A stretch of DNA of 34,854 bases from an uncultured Schlesneria sp. (GTDB lineage Bacteria > Planctomycetota > Planctomycetia > Planctomycetales > Planctomycetaceae). A program made the position numbers and the translations under genes. Below, piece by piece: positions 14,684 to 23,740 of the stretch. The notes under the pieces are model-generated. The model did no database searches, was not told where the DNA came from, and worked only from the letters and a program-made list of their open reading frames with translations. Numbering within the stretch: position 1 is the stretch's first letter; each line of letters opens with the position of its first letter. The DNA lies in assembly GCA_903858935.1 (NCBI GenBank), contig CAIOKO010000106.1, forward strand, positions 1 through 34,854, read 5' to 3'.

Positions 14684-17417
14684 AGTTAAATCAGAAACGC
14701 CTTTTGATTTTACATCGGGGATACCTGTGCTTGCTGAAGACGAACGTATGCACCAGTCTCGTGAAAGATCCGAGAACTGGCAGCGCTGGGGGCCTTATCT
14801 TTCAGAACGTCAATGGGGAACCGTTCGCGAGGACTATTCACCCAACGGCGATGCGTGGACTTATTTCACTCACGAGCAGGCGCGAAGCCGTGCCTATCGC
14901 TGGGGGGAAGACGGTTTGCTGGGAATCTGTGACCGGCAGTGCCGCTTGTGTTTTTCGCTGGCGCTCTGGAACGGTCGAGATCCGATTCTCAAAGAACGAT
15001 TGTTTGGTCTGACCGGGCCGGAAGGGAATCACGGTGAAGACGTCAAAGAGACGTACTTCTACCTTGATTCGACGCCGACGCATTCGTACATGAAAGCTCT
15101 CTATAAATATCCTCAGACCGAATTTCCGTATGCAAAGCTGATCGAAGAAAATCGCCGTCGAACCCGGTTTGAACCAGAGTATGAGCTTGAAGATGCCGGT
15201 GTCTTCGAAAATCAACGATATTTCGACGTCTTTGCGGAATATGCCAAGGCCTCGTCCGACGACGTGTTGATTCGGATTACAATTGCAAACCGGGCCAACC
15301 AAAAAGCGCCGATCCATCTGCTGCCGACCTTATTCTTCCGAAACACGTGGTCTTGGGGTTGCACTCACGAAGGGTGCGAACGAAAGCCAATTATTACGCG
15401 CCATGCCGATGGCTCGTTGTCTGCTGACCACGTCACACTGGGACGATACCGGTTGTATTGCGAACAAAGTTCGAAAGCACGTCCCGTATCGTTTCTGTTC
15501 ACGGAGAACGAAACGAATACCAGTCGTCTGTTTGGAGCGACTGGTGATCGGCATTACGCGAAAGATGCCTTTCACGATGCGGTTGTTTTTGGAAAGTCAG
15601 ACGCCGTCAATCCTCGTTTTCGCGGAACAAAGGCCGCTCCTCACTACGTGTTCGAGATTCCCGCGGGCGGGCAGGTGACGGTCAGGCTTCGACTCACCGC
15701 AGAAGGACTGGTCGACGGAGCTCCGTTCGACGCACGCTTCGACGATGTCTTTGCGAATCGGATTACCGAAGCGGATGACTTTTATCGGTCAAAAATCTCG
15801 AACGCAACAAATGATGCTGAAAGGCTTGTATCGCGGCAGGCATTCGCAGGGCTCCTTTGGAGTAAGCAGTTCTACCACTATGCTGTCGAGCCATGGTTGA
15901 ACGGCGACCCGGATTTACCTCCTCCTCCCGCCAGCCGAAAAATGGGCCGAAATCGAGATTGGATGCACTTGTTCAATCGAGACATCATCTCGATGCCCGA
16001 CAAATGGGAATATCCATGGTACGCGGCATGGGACCTTGCCTTTCATATGATTCCGATGGCAAAGGTTGACCCGGAATTTGCCAAGTCGCAACTGATCCTG
16101 ATGCTTCGTGAATGGTACATGCATCCCAACGGGCAGATTCCTGCATACGAATTCGGATTTTCTGACGTGAACCCGCCGGTTCATGCCTGGGCCTGCTGGC
16201 GTGTCTATAAGATGACCGGACCACGCGGTGGTCGTGATCGGCAGTTCCTCGCACGTGTGTTTCAAAAGCTGCTCATCAATTTCACGTGGTGGGTGAACCG
16301 TAAGGACGTTAACGGGCAGCATCTGTTCGCCGGTGGCTTCCTCGGTCTGGATAACATCGGTGTGTTTGACCGCTCCAGGCCAATGCCGACAGGAGGACAG
16401 CTTGAGCAGGCTGACGGGACTGCCTGGATGGCGTTCTATTGTTTGACCATGCTTGCGATCGCCTTGGAACTGGCACACGAGGACCCGGCCTACGAAGACA
16501 TTGCTTCCAAGTTCTTTGAACATTTTATCGCCATTGCCGACGCCATGAATTGTGTCGGAGGAACTGGGCTATGGGATGAAGAAGATGGCTTTTATTACGA
16601 TCAGTTGAAGGTGAACGGCCAGGTCCATCGTCTCAAGATACGGTCGATTGTCGGGATAATCCCGTTATTTGCAGTCCTGGTCCTCGAAGGAGACTTTTTG
16701 GAAACGTTGCCAGGTTTTCAAAAACGGATGGATTGGTTCCTGGCAAATCGCCAGGATCTTGCCAGAAAGATTTCGTACTGCGAACTCGAATGCGACGATG
16801 GGACGACCCACACTCATCGGCTGCTCGCAATACCGTCTCATCAACGACTCGAGCGTGTCCTCCGTTATCTGCTTGACGAAAACGAATTTCTTTCGCCATA
16901 TGGCATCCGGGCGCTGTCGCGAGTCCACGACGAACACCCATTTTCTTTCTGGGTTGATGGCGAAGAACATCGCGTCGAATATGTTCCAGCGGAATCAACC
17001 TCAGGCTTGTTCGGCGGAAACTCGAATTGGCGGGGGCCGATCTGGTTCCCGGTCAACTATCTGATCATCGAATCGCTTGAACGTTACTACTATTTCTATG
17101 GTGAATCGTTCCAGGTGGAATGTCCGACGGGATCAGGCAAATTCATGTCGCTGAAAGACGTTGCTCAAGAAATCAGCCGAAGACTGGCTTCGATCTTTCT
17201 TCCAGGCGAGGACGGCCATCGTCCTGTGCACGGGGAAAATGACAATTTCGCCAGCGATCCTCATTGGAAGGATCTCGTATTGTTTTATGAATACTTTCAC
17301 GGAGACAATGGTCGTGGTGTCGGAGCGAGTCACCAGACCGGTTGGACTGCATTGGTGACACGCCTAGTCGGAAAACGGGAAAATAAAAAATCGCTTCCGG
17401 AGGACAAGCTGGAATAG
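14676..17417 (+). CDS. MGH1-like (GH63-type) glucosidase family protein
   Basis: The open frame begins at 14508, but everything before 14676 lies inside the SecA-like gene. ATG at 14676 overlaps the SecA-like stop by 8 nt and gives a 913-residue protein opening MVKVKSETPF. An N-terminal beta-sandwich (WGPYLSERQWGTVREDYS onward) precedes an (alpha/alpha)6-barrel-like catalytic region with motifs shared by this family: WEYPWYAAWDLAFH, HPNGQIPAYEF, FLGLDNIGVFDRS, GTAWMAFY, YYDQLK and NSNWRGPIWFP. Members hydrolyse alpha-glucosides or related oligosaccharides, and many are cytoplasmic. No signal peptide is seen. Its tight coupling to a SecA-like gene is odd and may only reflect operon packing. 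Exact substrate unknown. Confidence 0.9.
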   Translation: MVKVKSETPFDFTSGIPVLAEDERMHQSRERSENWQRWGPYLSERQWGTVREDYSPNGDAWTYFTHEQARSRAYRWGEDGLLGICDRQCRLCFSLALWNGRDPILKERLFGLTGPEGNHGEDVKETYFYLDSTPTHSYMKALYKYPQTEFPYAKLIEENRRRTRFEPEYELEDAGVFENQRYFDVFAEYAKASSDDVLIRITIANRANQKAPIHLLPTLFFRNTWSWGCTHEGCERKPIITRHADGSLSADHVTLGRYRLYCEQSSKARPVSFLFTENETNTSRLFGATGDRHYAKDAFHDAVVFGKSDAVNPRFRGTKAAPHYVFEIPAGGQVTVRLRLTAEGLVDGAPFDARFDDVFANRITEADDFYRSKISNATNDAERLVSRQAFAGLLWSKQFYHYAVEPWLNGDPDLPPPPASRKMGRNRDWMHLFNRDIISMPDKWEYPWYAAWDLAFHMIPMAKVDPEFAKSQLILMLREWYMHPNGQIPAYEFGFSDVNPPVHAWACWRVYKMTGPRGGRDRQFLARVFQKLLINFTWWVNRKDVNGQHLFAGGFLGLDNIGVFDRSRPMPTGGQLEQADGTAWMAFYCLTMLAIALELAHEDPAYEDIASKFFEHFIAIADAMNCVGGTGLWDEEDGFYYDQLKVNGQVHRLKIRSIVGIIPLFAVLVLEGDFLETLPGFQKRMDWFLANRQDLARKISYCELECDDGTTHTHRLLAIPSHQRLERVLRYLLDENEFLSPYGIRALSRVHDEHPFSFWVDGEEHRVEYVPAESTSGLFGGNSNWRGPIWFPVNYLIIESLERYYYFYGESFQVECPTGSGKFMSLKDVAQEISRRLASIFLPGEDGHRPVHGENDNFASDPHWKDLVLFYEYFHGDNGRGVGASHQTGWTALVTRLVGKRENKKSLPEDKLE

Positions 17418-17812
17418 CTCGAAGTCATGGCATTTCCTTGTACGACTGCTCGGCCGTCTTCGGTCAAGCAGTGTTCTTCGAACAAGTGTTTTACTCGTTC
17501 CCACGTTCCCGCTTGGGAACGAGCTCTTTCGAAGTTCCGCATCGCGAATTGCAATCCATACCTCAGGCTCGCGTCTCCCTCGAACCTATCGCTGGCCATC
17601 GTCCCGCTAAGTGGTCATTTCTTTTCGTGGACTCCTTGACTCGGCGTTTTAGCCTCTTCCTGTCCCTCGCATTGGTTGCGTGTCCGGTCCGCGATGGGTT
17701 CTTCGTATCCTTCGTGTGGGCTCTCTGCCAATCCCACAGCCAAATGTTTGATTTAAGCGGCGTGTTATGGCGAGACGCCGATTTGCCGCAAAGCGTCTGC
17801 TTGTGCTTAGGC
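17418..17812. other. Gene-free stretch with hairpin repeat and degenerate repeat DNA
   Basis: No credible coding sequence was found; a 132-codon open frame here covers repeat-like DNA. A perfect 10-bp inverted repeat, CTCGTTCCCA / TGGGAACGAG (17494-17503 and 17514-17523), lies 77 nt after the glucosidase stop and could act as a transcript end. CTTCGTATCCTTCGTGTG near 17701 resembles the degenerate ACGAAGGACACGAAG-type intergenic repeats found in many bacteria. A further hairpin, CGGCGT/ACGCCG, lies at 17758-17780. Confidence 0.5.
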
Positions 17813-18169
17813 TTAGGCCCCACGCAGCCACCATAGAAATATTGCCGAAAACAGAAGATCGGGGTTGAACATGACGACGCTGCACAGTGGCATGTCTCCT
17901 ATCAATGCCAAGACAACCACTGATGCAACGCAGGCCAACTTGCCCAAAGTGAAAAAACAATAGGGACCGATCATTAACTGGTTTTGCGGATAGCCAGCCG
18001 TATGCAAGACCGAAAATTACGATGGCACTGGTCGCGATCGCTATTCAAACGAGTGGCTCCTTCGGAGGGAACCCAACGATTGGCCCAGGATGCTCTCTGG
18101 AAATGCGAGCGGTAAGGCTGCCACGAAGTTAAACAACGTTGACAACTCAAGGGCACGCCGCATCAGCAT
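17813..18169 (-). pseudogene. Decayed gene for a small membrane protein
   Basis: A reconstructed leftward reading of about 119 codons runs from ATG at 18169 to TAA at 17813, but in three frames. The first segment reads ALELSTLFNFVAALPLAFPE and ends LGQSLG. The second reads PPKEPLV, an in-frame TGA near 18030 where a Trp is likely, then IAIATSAIVIFGLAYG. The third reads YPQNQLMIGPYCFFTLGKLA and ends LLFSAIFLWWLRGA. Together they give a plausible four-helix membrane protein with two frameshifts (near 18070 and 18000) and one nonsense change. Matching hydrophobic character across frames is the evidence. The family is not named with certainty. Confidence 0.6.
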
Positions 18170-18393
18170 ATTTCGATTTATGGCTAATCTTCTCGTGCGG
18201 TGCTAAACACAAAAATGACAAGCAGGCGCCTTGCTGTCTGCGTTGAATGTCGGTTGTGTTGATGTTTGAAAACGCAATTGGGTGTTAGATATCAACTTGA
18301 GCCGCGTCCATTTCGTTGACAACTCGAACTGAGGAAACGCCAGATCTGCGGCGAGTGGGCATTTAATTGCCAAGCGACTTTGGAGAAGCTCCA

Positions 18394-18759
18394 TTATCCA
18401 ACTTGATAGCATGCGGGATTATCGCCATCCCAGGCCATCGATCCGCGAAAGGCATCCTCAAGATTTGAATACCATCCAGAATCCATTCCTATGCTAAGGT
18501 ACTCGCCTCCGATAAATAACAATCCCCAAGGAGATGACGGACCGAATCCGAATTCACAATATGCGATGCATGTATTCGTTGGGAGGTGGTCAAGAACAAT
18601 CCAGCAGGGGAATTGTTGTCCGGGTTTACCATAGTCCCATTCTCGCATTTCGCGTCGAGGCACCACGATCAAAGGCTTCATCGCGCTAAGAACCGCCGCA
18701 TCGACGATACGCGAAAGTTCTGCATCGAGCTTCTGTTGGATCAGCGCTTTATTGGACAT
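18394..18759 (-). CDS. Hypothetical protein, 121 aa
   Basis: The open frame extends to 18915, but ATG at 18759 (MSNKALIQQKLDAEL) gives a compact globular protein with a normal N-terminal helix. The upstream 52 codons look non-coding. The body contains WIVLDHLPTNTCIAYCEFG, then SPWGLLFI, SIGMDSGWYSNLEDAFRGS and AWDGDNP. This mix of aromatic and acidic residues is typical of small cytosolic single-domain proteins, including toxin-immunity-like families, but no family is recognised. No Shine-Dalgarno is obvious. It sits alone between a decayed gene and the kinase operon, so it may be a remnant of an accessory cluster. Confidence 0.6.
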   Translation of the reverse strand: MSNKALIQQKLDAELSRIVDAAVLSAMKPLIVVPRREMREWDYGKPGQQFPCWIVLDHLPTNTCIAYCEFGFGPSSPWGLLFIGGEYLSIGMDSGWYSNLEDAFRGSMAWDGDNPACYQVG

Positions 18760-19291
18760 GGATTTGTATTTGAACGTTAGAGGTAACGCGCGCGTGCTCG
18801 CTTCGCGTTGACCAAAAGGTTCGACCACTTTATATCCCCAATTTGGGGCTTGGAACCGAAATCGTTCGTTCGACGTCGATTTGTTAGCGTTTAATTGCCT
18901 TGTTCCCTTTACCAAAACCCGACGGTTCGGTTGTTTTCAGTCACCGGCGTCGTTCAATATTCGTCGTGGCGTATTCGAGGAGACTGTCGGCCGTGCAGGA
19001 CTTTTATCTTGACCAATGGACGGCACCAGGGCCCTCGGAAGACCTGTGATCTGGCTATTTGAACTGCTGGCCCGTTGGTTAGTACGACTCCGATCTTGCC
19101 GCATTAGCTAAGAGTTGACGATATCCTCTGCTCAGTCCTTCGTAATGTTGTATTAGGATCATTGTCACTGATTTGGGTCAACGCATTCATTCACTTCGCG
19201 GTTCGGCGGAAGCCTCGCACGCCTAATCAACTTGCAACGGATAATTAGCTTCGGAACCCGTAGTTCGACACGAACCAACTGGCTGCGCCGG
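18760..19291. other. Gene-free stretch upstream of the hypothetical gene
   Basis: No coding sequence or strong repeat was recognised on either strand. It should contain the promoter of the 121-aa gene and the transcript end of the kinase gene. No clear terminator hairpin with a T-run was found. Confidence 0.4.
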
Positions 19292-22200
19292 TCATTCGCT
19301 TATAATGAGTTTCCTGAGGAGAATTGCTTCGGGATTGTCGGGGGCGAGTTGAACGGCTTTTTCAATGGCTCGCTTCGCGTGCGGTTTGTCGTTCTGCTGA
19401 ATCAGCATTTCCGCCGCTTCACAACAGATGGCCGCGTCGTCGGGAAGATGCTTCACGCCAAACTCTCTTAAGAAGGGGGCTTGGCTTGCATATTCATTCA
19501 GGCTGGCCAACCCAAGTTGAAGCAGTGGATGCCCAGGGTCGATCGATAAGACCGATCGGATTGACGCAGGTGAACCAGTCCGGATCAGGCGCGTCGCTGA
19601 GTCGCGTCGGGTTATGGTCCAATTTGTTGAGATCGGCAAGTTCGGCTGTGGATAAAGGTTCTGCTGGACGAGTGTTGACCAGTCGGGATGATTTGCGAGA
19701 CCTTGCTCTAACCCGTGAACCATCAACTGGCGTTTTTCGGTCGGGACTTGTTCCAGCATTCCAAGTTGTCGCCCCAGCTGCTCGCCAGACTCGGTTGATG
19801 TAATGGCTTCGGCCGACGTCCCATCGAGAAGTTCTAACGAACGAATGTCCCAAAGTTTGGCTGTCTGGTCTTCACTGGCCGAAACAATTTGTGTGCCGTC
19901 GGGGCTGAAGCTAGCCGTGTTCAATGATTTGTCATGAAGCAGGGGAGGGCCGATCGGTTGACCCGTTTCGGCGTCCCAGATCCGCGCAGACTTGTCTTCA
20001 TCCGCCGTCAACACACGTTTGCCGTCCGCACTGAATTTCGCACTATTGATACGACTTTCGTGCACTAACGGTTGTCCAGTCAACTGGCGTGTTTCGGCAT
20101 CCCAGATTCGGACCGTCTTGTCGTTACAGACTGTCAGAAAACGCAATCCGTCGGGCTGATAGCTGGCAATGTAAACGGCATCGGGATGTGGCAACGGCGA
20201 TCCTATCAGCAATCCTGTTTGGGCATCCCAGATTCGAACCATTCCATCCCGACTTGCCGTAATGATTTGGCTGCCGTTCGGGCTGAAGCTGGCCGAATCG
20301 ACGAAACCGTTGTGCAAAAGTTGTGGACCGATCGGCTGTCCTGTATGCCCATCCCAGATCCGAGTGGTCTTATCTCGACTGGCAGTGACAACCCGACTTC
20401 CATCAGGACTGAAACTTACACTCGACAAAAAACCATCGTGTTTTAATGGCTCGCCAATCGGCTGACAGGTGACTGCATCCCAGATTCGGCCGGTACTATC
20501 CTGGCTGGCGGTGACGACACGAGTTCCATCCCTGCTGAAACTGGCCGTCACCACGACACCATTATGGATGAGGGGTGGACCGACGGGTTGACCTGTTTCC
20601 GTATCCCAGACTTGAGCCGTCGAGTCATCGCTTGCAGTGACAATTTGATTCCCGCGAGGACTGAAATGGGCCACTGTCACCGTACGTTGATGTCTTAATG
20701 GTGGGCCAATCGTCTTGCCGGTACGGACATTCCAGATTTGGGCCGTATTATCAGCGCTCGCTGTCACCACACGGATACCGTCAGGGCTGAAGCTGGCGTC
20801 GTACACGGAATTGTTGTGTTTCAGTGTCTGGCCGACAAGAAGGACTGTGAGTGAGCTCCAGAGATTTGCCAGCAGATCATCGCTCGAAGTTAACACGCTT
20901 GTACCGTCCGGGTTGAAGCAGGCACTGTTGACAGGGCTATTATGAGTCAACGCTGTTCCGATCAGACTTCCGTTTGAGGTGTTCCAGATTTTTGCAGTTC
21001 GATCGTCGCTGGCGGTGACAATTCGCGTCCCGTCAGGACTGAAGCTGACGCTGATCACCGAATCGTCATGCTGAAGTGGACGGCCGATGGGGGAGCCTGT
21101 TTTCGCATCCCAGATTCGAGCCGTTTTATCGTCGCTGGCGGTGACGACTAGTGTTTCATCAGGACTGAATCGACAATTGGTAACAGGCCGATTATGTGCA
21201 AGCGGCGGGCTGATTGGCTGTCCGGTCTCTGCATCCCAAATCCTTGCAGTCGTATCCCCACTCGCTGTGACCACCGATGTCCCCGACGGACTGAAGCTGG
21301 CGAAATAAACTGCTCCCTGATGTCGCATGGGCCGACCGATCGGCGTGCCAGTGGTCGCATCCCAAACCTGTGCCGTCGTATCACCACTGGACGTCAAAAT
21401 ACGTGATCCAACAGAACTGAAGCTCGCCGTGAAAATTGCATCTTGATGTTTCAACTGCACTCCCGTAGGTCGTCCGGTTGAAATGTCCCAGATACGTGCA
21501 GTGCCATCACCACTGGCGATTAACAGAAACAATCCGTCAGGACTGAAGTTTGCCGTGTAGATTGTTTGGGGATCTTCTATGGCCGGGCCAATTGGCTGCC
21601 CCGTTGTTGCGTCCCACAATTGCACGTTCGTATCGCCGCTGACGGTGACAACTTTTGATCCATCAGGACTGAAAGTCGCAATGCTGACAACCCCCTGGTG
21701 TAGCAGCGGCAAACCAACAGGCTTGCCGGTACGTGCCTCCCAGATCCGCGCAGTCTGATCACGACTGGCAGTGACAATTCGATTTCCGTCGTGACTAAAA
21801 CTTGCGCCGAGGACCGCTTCTTCATGACGAAATGAGTAAACCGGCAATGGTAACGCATCGCGGGCGCCATAACGGAGTGCCATCCAGAGAGCATCGCGAG
21901 CATTGTTGTTTTCAGGATCATACCTCAGTGCCCGGCCCAGGTAGGCCAGAGCCTCGCGCCATTTTCTTTCGGACAGCCGCTCTTGGGCCGTAGCGAAGTC
22001 AGAACGACTCGCTTCACGGACGAGTTCTCGAGCGATGGATCGTTGCTGGATGGCCTCATCACGTTTTTGAACGGCTTCGGTTCGAGCAGCATTAAGATTC
22101 GTGTTTGTGATCTTAAGCTCGTCGTTCTTGCTGGTGATTTCTTCGTTTTGATGACTGATCGTTTTGTTGGCAGTGTTGAGTTTGTGATTCGCGAAACTGA

Positions 22201-23728
22201 CAATCCCGTAGGCGATCGACGAAATCAATGCAATCAGCGCCAGTGAGACACTGCCCGCCTGAACCAGGCCTTTATTTTTGCGAGCCCATCGTGAAGCCTT
22301 CTCGCTGATCGTATCCTCGGCCGCGCTGATCGGTTCATCCGCCAGCCAGTGTTCAATGTCGTCAGCCATCGAGTTCGCTGTGGGATAACGATTCTCGGGA
22401 CGCAAGGCCATCCCCTTCAGGCAGATTGCTTCCAGCCCCCTTGGTATCTCGCTCAGTAATTCCCTGGGACGAGGAAATTCTCCCGTGCGTACCTTGCGCA
22501 GGGTCTCGAAAAGGTTTTCCCGTTCGAATGCGGGGCGACCGCAGAGAATATGAAAGAGCGTTGCGCCCAGGCTATAGATGTCGGTCGAGGGGCCGAGGTT
22601 ATTCAGCAGGCCAGCCGCCTGTTCAGGGCTCATATAGGCTGGCGTCCCGAGTGCCGACCCCTGCAACGTCTGAATCGAGCCGCTCAACGCAGATGTCGGA
22701 CGCAACGGCGAATCGGCTCCAACTTCCTCTTTGCCGATTGCTTTCGCTAATCCCCAGTCGACGACAAGGGTTTCACCATACTTACCTACCATGATGTTGG
22801 CCGGTTTTAAATCTCGGTGCAGCACACCACGGCTGTGAGCATATTCCATGGCATTGCAAACATCGGTAAACCGTCCCAGAAGCTGGCGTAATGCTAATTG
22901 ACGCTCACCCGGCGATTGTATCTTCTGCTTTTCCTTGTCATGGAAAGCATCAATCAACGCCTTCAGGCTGTCACCTTTGATAAATCGCATGGCGTAGAAG
23001 GGATTACCACGGCGGCCGTGTCCAAGTGCGTAAACCGGGACGATTCCAGGGTGTTCGAGGCCACCCGTGATTTCGGCTTCCAGTACAAATCGTTCTCTGG
23101 CCGTCGGGTCGTTTTCAAAACGCTCCAGGATTTCCTTCAGCGCGACTTCCCGGTTCAATTCAAGGTCCAGCGCAACAGAGACTTTTCCTAAACCCCCCTT
23201 GGCGTGCGAACGCAAAAATCGGAATCGCTCAGACGTATCGGCGGAAGGCTTTGACTTTGGACGAGAATGTGTTGTGGAATCCGCAACTGTTTTCTGATCC
23301 GAAGTTGTCCGTTGCGATTCGTCGTCGCTGACCACGGTATGTTGACTGATTTCGTGATTGGACTCGGCTCGCGGTGCCAATATGCCATCGGCAACTGTTT
23401 TCTGATCGCCGATCGTTCGTTGTGACTCATTGTCGCTGACCATGGTATCTTGGCCGATCTCATGATCGGACATGGCCGGCCGTACCATATATTCTTCGGC
23501 AACTGATTGCTCATCTGCAATCGGTCGTTGTATTTCGTTGTCGCTGATCGCGGTATTCAACGTGATCTCGCGATCGGACACGGCTCGCGGTGTTAAATGA
23601 CCTTCGGCGAATGTTTTCAGACTGATGTCTTCGTCCGAAGGATCGGAAGGTTCCCCATGACCATCGACAAGGGTGTTCAGCTCTTTCTCATCATCCGGTG
23701 AGTCAATGTTCGTCAAATCCGAGCTCAT
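19292..23728 (-). CDS. Ser/Thr protein kinase with transmembrane helix and 16 WD40 repeats
   Basis: The protein has 1478 residues; ATG at 23728 has a perfect AGGAGG site 6 nt away. Residues 46-154 hold three acidic repeats of about 36 residues. The kinase domain spans about 168-465, with glycine loop KGGLGKV, VALKEI (Lys198), HRDLKPAN (304-311), DWG in place of DFG (324-326) and GTPAYMSPEQ (361-370). Transmembrane helix 491-512 leads to a coiled coil (515-575). From about 640 to 1320 there are 16 WD40 repeats, each ending with a form of ARIWDAETGQPIG, enough for two propellers. A C-terminal TPR-like region (ALAYLGRAL-type helices, AIEKAVQLAPDNPEAI) follows. The family phosphorylates proteins in response to unknown signals; here the propellers would be extracytoplasmic. 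It follows the caspase-fold WD40 gene with an 11-bp gap. Confidence 0.95.
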   Translation of the reverse strand: MSSDLTNIDSPDDEKELNTLVDGHGEPSDPSDEDISLKTFAEGHLTPRAVSDREITLNTAISDNEIQRPIADEQSVAEEYMVRPAMSDHEIGQDTMVSDNESQRTIGDQKTVADGILAPRAESNHEISQHTVVSDDESQRTTSDQKTVADSTTHSRPKSKPSADTSERFRFLRSHAKGGLGKVSVALDLELNREVALKEILERFENDPTARERFVLEAEITGGLEHPGIVPVYALGHGRRGNPFYAMRFIKGDSLKALIDAFHDKEKQKIQSPGERQLALRQLLGRFTDVCNAMEYAHSRGVLHRDLKPANIMVGKYGETLVVDWGLAKAIGKEEVGADSPLRPTSALSGSIQTLQGSALGTPAYMSPEQAAGLLNNLGPSTDIYSLGATLFHILCGRPAFERENLFETLRKVRTGEFPRPRELLSEIPRGLEAICLKGMALRPENRYPTANSMADDIEHWLADEPISAAEDTISEKASRWARKNKGLVQAGSVSLALIALISSIAYGIVSFANHKLNTANKTISHQNEEITSKNDELKITNTNLNAARTEAVQKRDEAIQQRSIARELVREASRSDFATAQERLSERKWREALAYLGRALRYDPENNNARDALWMALRYGARDALPLPVYSFRHEEAVLGASFSHDGNRIVTASRDQTARIWEARTGKPVGLPLLHQGVVSIATFSPDGSKVVTVSGDTNVQLWDATTGQPIGPAIEDPQTIYTANFSPDGLFLLIASGDGTARIWDISTGRPTGVQLKHQDAIFTASFSSVGSRILTSSGDTTAQVWDATTGTPIGRPMRHQGAVYFASFSPSGTSVVTASGDTTARIWDAETGQPISPPLAHNRPVTNCRFSPDETLVVTASDDKTARIWDAKTGSPIGRPLQHDDSVISVSFSPDGTRIVTASDDRTAKIWNTSNGSLIGTALTHNSPVNSACFNPDGTSVLTSSDDLLANLWSSLTVLLVGQTLKHNNSVYDASFSPDGIRVVTASADNTAQIWNVRTGKTIGPPLRHQRTVTVAHFSPRGNQIVTASDDSTAQVWDTETGQPVGPPLIHNGVVVTASFSRDGTRVVTASQDSTGRIWDAVTCQPIGEPLKHDGFLSSVSFSPDGSRVVTASRDKTTRIWDGHTGQPIGPQLLHNGFVDSASFSPNGSQIITASRDGMVRIWDAQTGLLIGSPLPHPDAVYIASYQPDGLRFLTVCNDKTVRIWDAETRQLTGQPLVHESRINSAKFSADGKRVLTADEDKSARIWDAETGQPIGPPLLHDKSLNTASFSPDGTQIVSASEDQTAKLWDIRSLELLDGTSAEAITSTESGEQLGRQLGMLEQVPTEKRQLMVHGLEQGLANHPDWSTLVQQNLYPQPNLPISTNWTITRRDSATRLIRTGSPASIRSVLSIDPGHPLLQLGLASLNEYASQAPFLREFGVKHLPDDAAICCEAAEMLIQQNDKPHAKRAIEKAVQLAPDNPEAILLRKLIISE
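19820..21836 (-). repeat. 126-bp tandem WD40 repeat array within the kinase gene
   Basis: About sixteen in-frame units with a usual spacing of 126 bp (42 codons) are visible. On the plus strand each carries a form of GCATCCCAGATTCG followed by TCGCTGGCGGTGACGAC. Several units are close to identical over short stretches, indicating homogenisation and a hot spot for unit gain or loss. One unit (near 20850) lacks the usual IWDAxTG motif. Confidence 0.85.
23264..23592 (-). repeat. Three-unit repeat (about 108 bp) in the kinase N-terminus
   Basis: The units encode about residues 46-82, 83-118 and 119-154 of the kinase. Each follows the pattern RA-x-S-x-x-EI, then T-x-x-SD-x-E-x-QR, then a closing VAD or VAE. 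They are rich in Ser, Thr, Asp and Glu and are predicted to be disordered. On the plus strand the repeats are recognisable by TCGTTGTCGCTGA-like cores. Confidence 0.8.
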
Positions 23729-23734
23729 GATCAG

Positions 23735-23740
23735 CCTCCT
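23735..23740 (-). promoter_or_regulatory. Strong Shine-Dalgarno overlapping the upstream stop codon
   Basis: AGGAGG on the minus strand is spaced 6 nt from the kinase ATG and overlaps the TAG of the caspase-fold gene. A ribosome terminating on the first gene would be positioned to start on the second, so the two products are probably made in linked amounts. Confidence 0.85.

Noticed and set aside
17438-17836. 132-codon rightward frame
   Set aside because: It covers degenerate repeat DNA and the antisense of the decayed membrane-protein gene; no Shine-Dalgarno and odd composition.
18203-18412. 69-codon leftward frame after the 121-aa gene
   Set aside because: It overlaps the end of that gene, has no Shine-Dalgarno and no recognisable features.
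21577-21921. Other-frame open frames within the kinase WD40 array
   Set aside because: Periodic shadows of the 126-bp WD40 units.
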